A stretch of 64,000 nt of DNA from an uncultured Flammeovirgaceae bacterium (GTDB taxonomy: Bacteria > Bacteroidota > Bacteroidia > Cytophagales > Cyclobacteriaceae). The stretch lies in contig CAKZYA010000005.1 in NCBI GenBank assembly GCA_937883755.1, positions 1-64,000 of the forward strand. Direction: 5' to 3'. The notes under the pieces were generated by a model, which saw only the letters and a list, made by a program, of their open reading frames with translations, was not told the origin of the DNA and did not search any database. The position numbers and the translations under genes were made by a program. Shown here in pieces: positions 9,197-18,995 of the stretch; within the stretch, counting starts at the first letter, position 1, and each line of letters opens with the position of its first letter.

Positions 9197-10513
9197 CTAG
9201 TCAATGATAGTTCCATTGACTAGGATCTTTCCTACGTACCAGTTGTTCTCCTGGTAATCTGCCGGATCTTCCATCACCTTTTTTCGCTCGGCTAGTATGG
9301 CAGCTTTATCGAAGGGCTCGGCTAGCACCGTAAATACCACTTCATGCTCGGTATCCTTCAGGCCATCTATTAGGAAATAGCTCATTCGCCAGTAGGTACA
9401 GTAAGCATCAAATCGGGAGATTGTATCTTCCACTACTCCGTCTATTTCTACGGTAATTCTTCCCGTACCAGGACCTTTAACATCGTACACTCCAATAGCA
9501 TCGCCCTTAAACCGAACTGAAATGTATTCACCCGTCTGATCCGCTTTTCCAAACTGATTAATGTAGGGGCTGAACTTGGTGAGTGAAGGATCGTCTTCAA
9601 CCTTTACGGTCTTCCAGTTTTCGCTTAGTGCTACTTCTAATAGATCGAGCATATGTGCGTTGGAAAAGTAATTAGGAGTCAAAGGAGGCGGTAAATGGTT
9701 TCGGTTAGTCACGCTTTTTTCTTCCTGGAGCATAGTCTCAAAACTTCGCTGAAGAGCCGCGTGGTAGATACGGTGGCCTGTTTCAGGGTAAGGGTGTACC
9801 CCGTCTCGGCTAAAAACTTGTTTACCGTCTATCTCACTGGGTTTGCCCTTAAATAGTAACTCTTGGTTTTTAACCATCTGAGAAACCTTTGTTCCGAAGT
9901 TGATGGAGGGAATACCGTAGTGTTCGGCAATCTTTTCCATCGCTATTTTTGGGCGTGGTAATTGACCTGCCATTTCAGCTTCCAGAAAGGTGTTTTTGAT
10001 CGTGTATACTAAACAGATATCGGTTTCGGAATTATGCTCCCATATCTGCCGAACCATGCCTTCTACCGATCGGAAAGTCTTTTCAACCGGCTTTCTACTG
10101 TCGTTAACCGCAAATTCAATGAAAACCAGATCAGGGTTATGCCTTAGCACCTGCTCTTGCAGCCGGAATACTCCAAAATCGGATCCGGTACCGCCAATGG
10201 CTGCGTTGATTTCCGAGAATTTCGCTTGGGGAAAGCGTTCCTGAAACCAGTTAAGTGAGTATACCCGCCAGCCCTCTTGAGCGGTAATACTTCCTCCTAT
10301 ATAAGCCACTTTCAGCGAGCCACCCTGGGTTACCTTCGCAAAAAAATTGGGTAGATTATTTCGTACTACCAGCTCCAGTAGTTTCTCGGTAGCCGATTGA
10401 GTATTGCTCGATGTTTCGGGGCTGCTTTGACTAAGCCCTAGGAACGGAACTAGGATCAAAAACAGTATTGATCGGATATTACGTAAGTAGGCTGTTTTCA
10501 TTCTTGCTTTCAA
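9197..10513 (-). CDS. exported SGNH/GDSL hydrolase (carbohydrate esterase-like)
   Basis: 438 residues with an N-terminal signal peptide (about 11-29). The SGNH blocks are present: nucleophile Ser75 in YIGGSIT, the oxyanion Gly in GGTGSDFG near 108, Asn137 in FAVND, and Asp237 with His240 in DGVHPYPETGH. Residues about 280-438 form a separate beta-rich domain that could be a carbohydrate-binding module. The likely role is removal of acyl (often acetyl) groups from a polysaccharide, which suits the sulfatase next door; lipase activity is less likely. A second in-frame ATG four codons in gives an equally good signal peptide. Divergent from the sigma factor gene. Confidence 0.85.
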   Translation of the reverse strand: MKARMKTAYLRNIRSILFLILVPFLGLSQSSPETSSNTQSATEKLLELVVRNNLPNFFAKVTQGGSLKVAYIGGSITAQEGWRVYSLNWFQERFPQAKFSEINAAIGGTGSDFGVFRLQEQVLRHNPDLVFIEFAVNDSRKPVEKTFRSVEGMVRQIWEHNSETDICLVYTIKNTFLEAEMAGQLPRPKIAMEKIAEHYGIPSINFGTKVSQMVKNQELLFKGKPSEIDGKQVFSRDGVHPYPETGHRIYHAALQRSFETMLQEEKSVTNRNHLPPPLTPNYFSNAHMLDLLEVALSENWKTVKVEDDPSLTKFSPYINQFGKADQTGEYISVRFKGDAIGVYDVKGPGTGRITVEIDGVVEDTISRFDAYCTYWRMSYFLIDGLKDTEHEVVFTVLAEPFDKAAILAERKKVMEDPADYQENNWYVGKILVNGTIID

Positions 10514-10769
10514 TAAGCTGCTTAGTGGGGGAAACTACTAAAAATTTCTGTCCTAAAAGCTGATTTCTCGAGTGATAGTAAAGATGTTGATTGGTGTCGA
10601 TGAACAATTCGTTAAACAAAACCTCTCCTATTTAAGAACAATTAGGAAAGTAAAGGTTGACTAATCAATAATAAGAATAGAATATCTGGTGTTCGTAAAG
10701 AAAATTTTGTATTTCCCAGATCGTTTTTTCAAATTATAGAAATATTCACTTGGACTTTTGAGCCGTAGA

Positions 10770-11342
10770 ATGCCGAGCGGAGATAATCATACTGCCTTAC
10801 TAGAAGCACTAAAAAGCGGTGATGCTGCTGCTTTTGAGCAGGTGTATGATCTATACAAGCGTCCATTCTACGCTACGGCTTTACGGTACCTTAAAGATCA
10901 AAAGCTGGCGGAAGATGCCTTGCAGGAAGTTTTTGTAAAACTATGGCAAAACCGCCAAGCCATTGACGAGCGACAATCGTTACGAAGCTTTTTATTTGTA
11001 TGCATGAAAAATCATGTGCTTAACGTCATTCGCACGGAGCAAAACCGCATTAAAGCGGCGCTGTTAGCCAATCAGAACCAAGAAAAATTCTCTCACCAGA
11101 CCGAATCAGATATTGATCTAAATGACCTACGGACTTATCTGGATACCAGCCTTAGTGCCCTACCCGCTCGGAAAAAGAAGATTGCCCAGCTAAGTCTCAT
11201 TGAAGGGTACTCCAACCAGGAAATTGCTGCTACTCTGCAAATTTCTGAGCATACGGTGCGCTCTCAATTATCTCAGGCTAAAAAGATCATTCGTTTATTC
11301 TTAGAGCGAACTTTAGTACTGCTTCTTCTTCTTTTCATCTAA
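10770..11342 (+). CDS. ECF RNA polymerase sigma factor, FecI-like
   Basis: About 190 residues with sigma-70 region 2 (DLYKRPFYATALRYL through AEDALQEVFVKLWQNR) and region 4 (LPARKKKIAQLSLIEGYS, then the helix-turn-helix EIAATLQISEHTVRSQLSQ). I start at the ATG at 10770; the frame opens four codons earlier with TTG, which I think less likely. It precedes a fecR gene by about 60 bp and susC/susD beyond. In this arrangement a FecR protein releases the sigma factor when the SusC receptor binds its ligand, and the sigma factor then drives susC expression. The hydrophobic C-terminal tail (TLVLLLLLFI) is unusual but common in Bacteroidota FecI proteins. Confidence 0.93.
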   Translation: MPSGDNHTALLEALKSGDAAAFEQVYDLYKRPFYATALRYLKDQKLAEDALQEVFVKLWQNRQAIDERQSLRSFLFVCMKNHVLNVIRTEQNRIKAALLANQNQEKFSHQTESDIDLNDLRTYLDTSLSALPARKKKIAQLSLIEGYSNQEIAATLQISEHTVRSQLSQAKKIIRLFLERTLVLLLLLFI

Positions 11343-11404
11343 CGCATCAAATTTTTTTTCTTCTGACATAATCGAATCGGCGGTTAGTGGTGTACTTACG
11401 GTAA

Positions 11405-12400
11405 ATGCCGATAAGTATGCATGAGCTGATACTCAAATACCTCAACAACCAGTGTAGTCCTACCGAAGCCGATCAGGTGCTTAGTTACCTGCAAACCCCC
11501 GCGGGGCAACGCCACCTGGAGAAAATCATGGCGGAAGAGGCGAACAACCTGAATCAGGTTACGGATCGCGAACCGGACTACGATCAAATCTTCAGCAAAA
11601 TACATTCGGAGATTGCGGTAGACTCAGCTACTAACTCAAAAGTAGTTCCTCTTTATCGCCGATGGTATTCAATTGTGGCAGCAGTAAGCGCGTTGTTACT
11701 AGCTGCTACCTGGCTATTCCTGTTTCAATCAGCCCAACCGGATTTGTATCAGACTACCTACGGCGAAACCCAGACTATAGAACTAGGCGATGGCTCACTG
11801 ATTACGCTTAATGCTAACTCTACGCTTGAAGTTGCTACTAATCGCGAAATACGAGAAGTATGGTTGCAGGGGGAAGCTTTTTTTGAGATAGAGGAGGTAG
11901 TGCTAGATAATGGTACCCAGGAAGGAGAAGAAAGTGAACTGGTCAAGTTTATTGTGCATACTCAGGAGTTAGACGTGGTGGTAGTAGGCACTTCGTTCAA
12001 CGTTCAGAATTGGGACGATAAGACTCAGGTGGTGCTCAATAGCGGTAAAGTATGGCTGGAGGCCGATACTGAAAAACTGGTTATGGAACCAGGTGAAGTA
12101 GCTGAACTGACCGAGCAGGGCAAAGTAATCAAAACGAGCGTGACTAATCCTGATGTGTATTCGGCCTGGAAGGAGAACAAACTGCTGTGCCGCAACACTA
12201 CCCTGGAGGAAATTGCCGAGGTGATTTACCACCGTTTCGGTTACTCTTCTGAGTTTGAGAACGATACTATTAAATCGCTCTCGATCACGGGTACGCTACC
12301 CCTTCACCAACTCACTTTGCTAACGGAGGCTCTTCAGGAATCGCTGAATATAAATATACGATCGGACAGTCAAACCTTAGTATTTGAGAAGCAAGAGTAG
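11405..12400 (+). CDS. FecR-family anti-sigma factor
   Basis: 331 residues. A cytoplasmic N-terminus (about 1-78) binds the sigma factor. One transmembrane segment at about 83-103 (SIVAAVSALLLAATWLFLF) is followed by the periplasmic FecR domain (GETQTIELGDGSLITLNANS, then LQGEAFFEIE), with a Bacteroidota DUF4974-type domain at the C-terminus (about 255-331). That last domain contacts the STN domain of the partner SusC. A second ATG four codons downstream is possible. It sits between the sigma gene and susC on the same strand. Confidence 0.93.
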   Translation: MPISMHELILKYLNNQCSPTEADQVLSYLQTPAGQRHLEKIMAEEANNLNQVTDREPDYDQIFSKIHSEIAVDSATNSKVVPLYRRWYSIVAAVSALLLAATWLFLFQSAQPDLYQTTYGETQTIELGDGSLITLNANSTLEVATNREIREVWLQGEAFFEIEEVVLDNGTQEGEESELVKFIVHTQELDVVVVGTSFNVQNWDDKTQVVLNSGKVWLEADTEKLVMEPGEVAELTEQGKVIKTSVTNPDVYSAWKENKLLCRNTTLEEIAEVIYHRFGYSSEFENDTIKSLSITGTLPLHQLTLLTEALQESLNINIRSDSQTLVFEKQE

Positions 12401-12458
12401 CCGGAACAGACCGTGATCGAACGGAAAAAGTGAAATACCAGAACTCTCAATAAAACCT

Positions 12459-15400
12459 ATGCATATGTTTAACAATCTAACAAACAACGGATGGGTCATT
12501 TTTACCTACCTATGGTTCGTGATTTTACCCTGCTACGGGCAGGAGTTAGCCAGCCTTCCGACTGATTATTCGCCCACGAATCTTCAGTATCAGGATGAGC
12601 AAACCGCTACGCTGGAATCGCTGCTGATCGCCTACGAAAAGAAGTATCAGGTGAGTATTATTTTCAATAGTGATGAAATTGGCCAGCAGAAGGTAAGTAA
12701 GCTGATAGATGATTCTTCGCTGGACAGTTCGCTTAAAAGTTTACTAAACCCAATTGGGCTTACCTTTAAAAAGATTGACGACAATGTGTACGTAGTGAAG
12801 CGTGCAAAGAAACGTCAGAAATCGGTAAAGAAAGTGGAGCGTAGCCGTACCATTCTATCAGCTAATTCACCTCCGGCAAGAGTAAAAAGATTAAGGGCAA
12901 ACCCTCGGCCTCATAAAGTAGAAATGGTTCAAACTATTAGTGGGAGGGTCACCGATTTATCAACTGATGAACCGCTTCCTGGGGTGAACATTTTGGCGAA
13001 AGGAACGACTACTGGTACAGTTACTGACATAAATGGTAATTATCGACTAACTGTAGCTGATGAGGTGACGACGCTGGTATTTTCTTCCATTGGCTACGAG
13101 ACTTTAGAAGAGGTAATCAGCGGCCGTAGCACAGTCAACTTAGCCTTGACCCCAGATATTCAGTCCCTGGAAGAGGTAGTGGTAGTGGGCTATGGTTCGG
13201 TAAAGAGAAGGGATCTCACCGGTTCGGTAGCTTCCATTTCTTCCGAAGAAATACAAGCAGTACCGGTTGCCTCACCCGAGCAGGCTATCCAGGGACGAGT
13301 GCCGGGAGTACAGGTGACTCAGGCCTCCGCGGCACCTGGGGGAGGGGTCTCTATCCGGATACGGGGATCGAATTCGGTGAATGCGGGAAACGAGCCACTG
13401 TATGTCATTGATGGATTTCCGGTGTATAGTGATAATACACTTTCTAATGTTCAAGGTAGAGCCACGCGGGTAACACCCAATGCCTTGGCTTCTATTAACC
13501 CTAACGATATAGAATCTATTGAAGTGCTTAAAGACGCCTCGGCTACGGCTATTTACGGTGCTCGGGGTGCTAACGGAGTAGTGCTCATTACCACCAAAAG
13601 GGGGAAGTCAGGCCGAAATGTGGTCAATCTTAACAGCTACGTGGGAGTGCAGGAAGTGAGAAATCAGTATGATCTACTAAATGGATCGCAGTTTGCCGAG
13701 TTCGCTAACGAGGCAGTCAATAATATTCCCGAACCTCTACCACCGCTTTACGAAGTGCCTTCAGCGGTAGATACCGATTGGCAGAATGAAGTGTTCCGTA
13801 CCGGAGTTGTGCAGAATCACTCCTTAAGTTTTTCGGGGGGTGACGGGAATACTAACTACCTGGTATCCGGTGAATATTACAACGAAGAAGGAGTAGTACG
13901 AGGATCACAATTCGAGCGGTACTCTTTCCGGTTCAATTTGGATAAGAAAGTAAGTGAACGAGTTTCTTTTGGTAATAGTCTTACCCTCAGTCGCTCCGAT
14001 AATGACATCCGGGATATTTTAGCTAACACTTTGCTAGCGCTACCCAATGTTCCGATTTATGATAGCGAAGGAAACTACTTTCTTAATACTGATCCAGCTC
14101 TTATTATAGGTTCTGGCTCGCGTCTTGACAACCCGCTGGCCGTTGCTAACGAAGTTACTAATGAATTGCTCACTACCCGGGCTCTAGGCAATATTTACGG
14201 GGAGGTGAAAATACTAGAAGGCCTAACGGCTAAAGTGCTTATTGGAGGTGATCTGATCTACAACAAAGAAAATGGCTACACCCCTCAGAGTACCCTAGCT
14301 GGCCTTGATTTGGGTGGATCGGCTATTCAAGGTACGGTAGAAAATATTTCCTGGCTGAACGAAAATACACTAAATTATCAAAACAGTTGGAATGAAAAGC
14401 ACAGCATTAATGTGGTTGTGGGACATACTTTTCAGCGTCAAAATCTGGAAGCTTATAACCTGAGAAGAACCCAATTCCCTACGGATGCTACTTCCTACTA
14501 CGACATCTCGGCCGGAGCCGAAGATCAGAATATTAGCTCCCGCGCTTTTCAGTTTACGCTTAATTCTTATCTAGGCCGAATTAACTATACTTTAAAAGAT
14601 CGCTATCTTTTCACCTTTACTGCCCGAGCTGATGGCTCTTCTAAGTTTGGAGAAGGACGAAAGTATGGTTTCTTCCCGTCAGGGGCGTTGGCCTGGAGAG
14701 TCAGCGATGAACCCTTCTTCCAGAACCAAGAGCTTCTAAGCAATCTGAAACTCCGTACCAGTTACGGTATTACGGGCAACCAGGAAATTCCACCATACCG
14801 TTCGTTAAATCGTCTCCGAGCGGGTAGGGTAATTATTGGTCAGGAAGCGGTTACTAGCTATAATCCGGCGAACGAGTTGCCTAACCCGGAGTTGGGTTGG
14901 GAGCAGACCACTCAGTTCGATGTAGGGTTAGATATTGGCTTGTTTAATAATCGGCTGAATTTTACCGCTGATTATTACCATAAGCTCACCGACGATCTGT
15001 TGTTCCAGGTACCGGTACCTGCCAATACGGGCTTTAGGTTTATCTGGGAGAATATTGGTCAGATTGAAAACAAGGGGTTTGAGTTGTCGCTCAATTCAAA
15101 TAACCTGGTAGGCGATTTTCGCTGGTCTACTAGCGCCAACGTATCGGTAAACGATAATCGGGTGATTGAACTAGCTCAGGATGATACCCAGTTGTTCGCC
15201 ACGCTTTTTCCTAACACCCCCGGTAATGTAAATAATATTGTGTTGGTAGAAGAAGGAGCACCATTAGGCTCTTTTTATACTTACGTATTTGACGGTATCT
15301 GGCAAAGCCAGGATGAAATAGATGCTGCGGGTACTATGCCCAATGCCTTACCCGGTGATGAACGCTACCGAGATATTAACGAAGACGGAGTGATTAATGG

Positions 15401-15929
15401 CGACGACCGGATGATTACCGGAAGCGGATTGCCCCGAATCTTGTATGGGTTCACCAACGATTTCGCTTATAAAAACTTTGAGCTAAGTCTGTTCTTTCAG
15501 GGAGTGGCTCAGGCGGATATTCTCAATATTACCCGACAGGGACTGGAGTTACTAGATGGTGATGCCAACGTATCTACTGCCGCTCTGGATCGCTGGATCG
15601 GTCCCGGTACCAGCAACCTGGTACCTCGAGCCACCTCGGGAGGCTCACCCGGGCCATTACTTAGCGATAAGTACATAGAAGATGGTTCGTTTCTGCGACT
15701 ACGAACGCTAACCTTCGCCTACAATCTGCCTACAGCTGACCTAGGTTGGTCGTGGATCAGCCAAGCCCGTTTTTATTTCACCGGGCAAAACCTGCTAACC
15801 TTCACCGACTATCAGGGCATTGATCCTGAAGTGAATGCCGGAGGGCAGGCTCAGTTGCTTCAGGGATTTGACCAGTGGTCGTACCCCATGCAGAAGCGCT
15901 ACATTTTTGGTGTCAACTTAACCTTTTAA
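12459..15929 (+). CDS. SusC/RagA-family TonB-linked outer membrane receptor with STN domain
   Basis: 1156 residues. After a signal peptide (about 8-28) there is an STN (secretin/TonB short N-terminal) domain at about 50-115, which signals to FecR. A carboxypeptidase-D-like regulatory domain at about 155-240 (ISGRVTDLSTDEPLPGVN) ends in the SusC hallmark SLEEVVVVGYGSVKR. The TonB plug follows (VAPVASPEQAIQGRVPGV-like stretch, then IRIRG, ATAIYGARGANGV), then a 22-strand barrel to a C-terminal aromatic (GVNLTF). It imports oligosaccharides or similar ligands together with the SusD lipoprotein encoded 3 bp downstream. STN plus the upstream FecR means expression is probably ligand-induced. Confidence 0.97.
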   Translation: MHMFNNLTNNGWVIFTYLWFVILPCYGQELASLPTDYSPTNLQYQDEQTATLESLLIAYEKKYQVSIIFNSDEIGQQKVSKLIDDSSLDSSLKSLLNPIGLTFKKIDDNVYVVKRAKKRQKSVKKVERSRTILSANSPPARVKRLRANPRPHKVEMVQTISGRVTDLSTDEPLPGVNILAKGTTTGTVTDINGNYRLTVADEVTTLVFSSIGYETLEEVISGRSTVNLALTPDIQSLEEVVVVGYGSVKRRDLTGSVASISSEEIQAVPVASPEQAIQGRVPGVQVTQASAAPGGGVSIRIRGSNSVNAGNEPLYVIDGFPVYSDNTLSNVQGRATRVTPNALASINPNDIESIEVLKDASATAIYGARGANGVVLITTKRGKSGRNVVNLNSYVGVQEVRNQYDLLNGSQFAEFANEAVNNIPEPLPPLYEVPSAVDTDWQNEVFRTGVVQNHSLSFSGGDGNTNYLVSGEYYNEEGVVRGSQFERYSFRFNLDKKVSERVSFGNSLTLSRSDNDIRDILANTLLALPNVPIYDSEGNYFLNTDPALIIGSGSRLDNPLAVANEVTNELLTTRALGNIYGEVKILEGLTAKVLIGGDLIYNKENGYTPQSTLAGLDLGGSAIQGTVENISWLNENTLNYQNSWNEKHSINVVVGHTFQRQNLEAYNLRRTQFPTDATSYYDISAGAEDQNISSRAFQFTLNSYLGRINYTLKDRYLFTFTARADGSSKFGEGRKYGFFPSGALAWRVSDEPFFQNQELLSNLKLRTSYGITGNQEIPPYRSLNRLRAGRVIIGQEAVTSYNPANELPNPELGWEQTTQFDVGLDIGLFNNRLNFTADYYHKLTDDLLFQVPVPANTGFRFIWENIGQIENKGFELSLNSNNLVGDFRWSTSANVSVNDNRVIELAQDDTQLFATLFPNTPGNVNNIVLVEEGAPLGSFYTYVFDGIWQSQDEIDAAGTMPNALPGDERYRDINEDGVINGDDRMITGSGLPRILYGFTNDFAYKNFELSLFFQGVAQADILNITRQGLELLDGDANVSTAALDRWIGPGTSNLVPRATSGGSPGPLLSDKYIEDGSFLRLRTLTFAYNLPTADLGWSWISQARFYFTGQNLLTFTDYQGIDPEVNAGGQAQLLQGFDQWSYPMQKRYIFGVNLTF

Positions 15930-15941
15930 ATCTTGAGTAAC

Positions 15942-17384
15942 ATGAAAAGTAATATAGTTACCCTATCACTTATACTAGCCTTGTTCTCGGTAAGTAGCTG
16001 CGAAGATGTACTGGAAGAAGTGCCGCTGGATTTTGTGTCGCCAGAAAACTTCTACACAAATGCTACGGAAGCACGTATTGCCGCCTATTCACTCTACAAT
16101 ACCTTGGTAAATCGCAATTCGTATAATGTGGCTCTCTGGAAACTCAATGACTACGCTACCAACGCACTGGATGGTGGCGCGAATAACAGTAATATCCAGT
16201 TAGATGAGTTTACCTACGATCCGAATTTTGGGGAGTTAGGCTACTGGAATGAGGCGTATCAGGCTATTCTTCGGGTCAATATCATTCTGGAGAACGTACC
16301 CGATATTAATATGGACGAAACTGAGAAAAACGGGATATTGGCCGAAGCTCGTGCTATCCGAGCCTGGCATTACTTCAACCTGATTCGTCTGTTCGGCGAT
16401 GTGCCGCTAAGAACCGAAGTGCAGATTACCCGATCTGAAGCGGCTAATAATCCGAGATTAAATAAAGAAATAATTTACGACCTTATTTTTGAAGATTTGG
16501 CGTTTGCCGAAAACAACTTACCGCTAGATTACCCATCGTCGGAAGTAGGGAGAGCTACGCAAGGGGCGGCTAAAACCATGCTGGCCATTGTGCATCTTAC
16601 CCGGGGCGAATTTCAGCAAGCCCGCGACAAGGCGCAAGAGGTAATGAACCTGGGAGTATACGAACTGATGGCTGACTACCGAGACGTGTACGATCCTGAT
16701 ACAAAAAATAATGCCGAACATATTCTGTCCGCTCAGTACCAGAAGTTTAGGGTAGGAGCTTGGTTCGAGTCTATCCTGAGTCCAGCAGGTTCGGTTCCTT
16801 GCGGATTTAATCAGGGTACGGTGAGTCGGGAGTGGTACGATGAGTTTCCGGATACCTACCGCAAGGAAATATCGGTGATGACGACCTTTGTCAGTGATGC
16901 CGGAGACTCCGTGGAGTACGATCGTCCGCATGTGAAAAAGTATATTGCCTGGTCGCAACTGGATAGAGGTGGATGTTTTTCCGGTGAGAACAATTTTCCC
17001 ATCCTGCGCTACGCTGAGGTGCTCCTGATTTTTGCTGAAGCTGAAAACGAAGTGGCTGGGTCTACACCCGCCGCTTACGAGGCGATTAATGCGGTGCGTA
17101 AGCGCGCCCGCACCTGGCCCGATGGCACCGAGGATGTAGAGGCTCTCCCTGATCTGGCTGGCCTGAGCCAGGATGAATTTCGCGATGCGGTGTACCGGGA
17201 AAGAGAACTGGAGCTTTGTTTTGAGGCGCATGGCTGGTTCGATCTGGTACGTACCGGACGTTTGATTGAAGTGAATCAGGCAGCAGGGAAAACCAATGTG
17301 AGTGAAACCCATCTTTTGTATCCAGTTCCGCAGAGTGCCATCGATCTGAATACCGCCCTCACGCAAAATCCTGGCTATAATTAA
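15942..17384 (+). CDS. SusD/RagB-family nutrient-binding outer membrane lipoprotein
   Basis: About 480 residues with lipobox SVSSC, after which the mature lipoprotein begins CEDVLEEVPL. The SusD signatures are a TPR-like helical core (LAEARAIRAWHYFNLIRLFGDVPL, ATQGAAKTMLAIVHL) and the C-terminal RELELCFEAHGWFDLVRTG segment. It caps the SusC barrel and captures the ligand. I choose the ATG at 15942; the frame opens with a TTG three codons earlier. It is translationally close to susC and is followed by a strong hairpin that may end the transcript. Ligand unknown. Confidence 0.95.
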   Translation: MKSNIVTLSLILALFSVSSCEDVLEEVPLDFVSPENFYTNATEARIAAYSLYNTLVNRNSYNVALWKLNDYATNALDGGANNSNIQLDEFTYDPNFGELGYWNEAYQAILRVNIILENVPDINMDETEKNGILAEARAIRAWHYFNLIRLFGDVPLRTEVQITRSEAANNPRLNKEIIYDLIFEDLAFAENNLPLDYPSSEVGRATQGAAKTMLAIVHLTRGEFQQARDKAQEVMNLGVYELMADYRDVYDPDTKNNAEHILSAQYQKFRVGAWFESILSPAGSVPCGFNQGTVSREWYDEFPDTYRKEISVMTTFVSDAGDSVEYDRPHVKKYIAWSQLDRGGCFSGENNFPILRYAEVLLIFAEAENEVAGSTPAAYEAINAVRKRARTWPDGTEDVEALPDLAGLSQDEFRDAVYRERELELCFEAHGWFDLVRTGRLIEVNQAAGKTNVSETHLLYPVPQSAIDLNTALTQNPGYN

Positions 17385-17392
17385 TCAATATT

Positions 17393-17425
17393 GGGGAGGA
17401 AATTATTGATCTAATTTTCTTCCCC
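17393..17425. terminator. hairpin after the first susD, candidate terminator
   Basis: GGGGAGGAAATTA faces TAATTTTCTTCCCC across a six-base loop, a nearly perfect 13-bp stem with one bulge, nine bases after the susD stop codon. Only a short T/A stretch (TTAATTAG) follows, so it could be either an intrinsic terminator or an mRNA 3' stabiliser. It separates the SusCD unit from the two sulfatases downstream. Confidence 0.6.
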
Positions 17426-17555
17426 TTAATTAGTCTGGAGATGAAATAAGGTTATTCTGCCCGTTTGGGACAATTGTATTTCTGCTTCCATGAATAGAAC
17501 TGCTCTGGGTAGGAGTTTTCTGTTATATTTAGCTGACGAAACCTAATCTAAAGTT

Positions 17556-18995
17556 ATGTCAGCCAGAAGAGTTTCTACAACATGGATTTCCTGTTTGATA
17601 ATAGCCATATATTCCTGTAAGCCAGCAACAGAAGAGAACTCAGTTAATACAGGCACTAGATCTAACATCATCTTCATTTTTGCTGACGATCTGGGTTATA
17701 ACGATTTATCCTGTTACGGGCAAACCCACTTTTCTACTCCCAATATTGATGCGTTGGCCAGTCAGGGCATCCGCTTTACCAGTTTTTACACGGCTAGTCC
17801 GGTGTGTGCCCCGTCGCGCTGCGGGCTGATGACCGGACGGGATATGGGACATGCGCTCATCCGGGGGAATCAACAAGTGCCGAATCGGGGTGGGCAGTTG
17901 CCGTTACCCGACTCGGCCATTACCGTAGCGGAAAAGCTCAAAGAGGCCGGTTACGCCACGGGTATGATCGGAAAGTGGGGGCTGGGCAATGCAGTGAATT
18001 CGGGTAATCCTCTGAAGCAGGGTTTTGACTTTTACTACGGCTACCTGGATCAGATCCTGGCGCATAACGCCTTCCCGGAATTTGTATTAAAAAACAACGA
18101 TACGATCTATCTGGATAATGAAGTGACCTATCTGTCGGATACGCTCTGGCACGAAGGATTAGGAAGCCGAAGTACCAAGAAAGTGGACTATGTGCAGGAC
18201 CTGTTCACTCAGGAAGCTACCTTATTCATTTCTCAGCACCAAGACACTTCCTTTTTTCTGTATTTGCCGGTGATCATTCCGCACTCTAACGGCGAAGCAC
18301 TGGAAAACGAAAAGAACGAAGCACCGTCCTTGGGGAAATTTGATGATAAACCGTGGAACAGAGAGCAAAAAGCCTACGCTGCTATGATTGATGAGCTAGA
18401 CCAATCGGTGGGTACTATTGTGAATTTGGTAGATAGCCTAGGGTTAGGTGAGAATACCCTAATCATTTTCACTAGCGATAATGGTCCTGATACCTACGAA
18501 CCCATACAGATGTTTAACTCCAACGGCCCCTGGCGAGGCCATAAGCGTGACCTTTACGAGGGCGGTATTCGTATGCCGCTGGTCGCTCGTTGGACGGGCA
18601 CTATCAGTCCCGGTCGCGAGTCCGATCACCCTTCGGCCCTGTGGGACTTTATGCCAGCCTTCTGCGAAATGGCCAGGGTAGAAGCTCCGCCGAATAACGG
18701 TATATCCCTACTTCCCGAACTGAGGGGGGAAGATCAACCGAGACACGATTATTTGTACTGGGAATTTCCCATTCCCTACTTCTGGCAGGCACTCAGAATG
18801 GATCAGTGGAAAGCTGTCAAAAAGCCTGATGACAACGATACCTATCAGGTAGAACTGTACAATTTACAAACCGACCCAGGTGAAGAAAACAATGTAGCTT
18901 CCGAACATCCGGCTATTGCCGTCCAGATGGATTCTATTATGATGAACCATCGTACTTCCAACCAAAATTTCCCGTCACCCTTTGATCAACCATAG
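17556..18995 (+). CDS. sulfatase, S1 family lipoprotein
   Basis: 479 residues. The formylglycine site is Cys84 in SPVCAPSRCGLMTG, the metal ligands are Asp44-Asp45 in FADDLGYND and FTSDNGPD near 305, and GKWGLG near 147 replaces the more usual GKWHLG. The lipobox is AIYSC with Cys21, so it is envelope-anchored. Sequence around the signature differs clearly from the other two sulfatases here (RDMGHALIRGN follows it), so it is a separate subfamily and probably removes a different sulfate. It overlaps the possible start of the next sulfatase by 14 bases, suggesting coupling. Confidence 0.95.
   Translation: MSARRVSTTWISCLIIAIYSCKPATEENSVNTGTRSNIIFIFADDLGYNDLSCYGQTHFSTPNIDALASQGIRFTSFYTASPVCAPSRCGLMTGRDMGHALIRGNQQVPNRGGQLPLPDSAITVAEKLKEAGYATGMIGKWGLGNAVNSGNPLKQGFDFYYGYLDQILAHNAFPEFVLKNNDTIYLDNEVTYLSDTLWHEGLGSRSTKKVDYVQDLFTQEATLFISQHQDTSFFLYLPVIIPHSNGEALENEKNEAPSLGKFDDKPWNREQKAYAAMIDELDQSVGTIVNLVDSLGLGENTLIIFTSDNGPDTYEPIQMFNSNGPWRGHKRDLYEGGIRMPLVARWTGTISPGRESDHPSALWDFMPAFCEMARVEAPPNNGISLLPELRGEDQPRHDYLYWEFPIPYFWQALRMDQWKAVKKPDDNDTYQVELYNLQTDPGEENNVASEHPAIAVQMDSIMMNHRTSNQNFPSPFDQP

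Noticed and set aside
16524-17366. 280-codon minus-strand open frame antisense to the first susD
   Set aside because: Lies fully inside a clear SusD gene; it has no family signature and its length reflects codon use of the sense gene.
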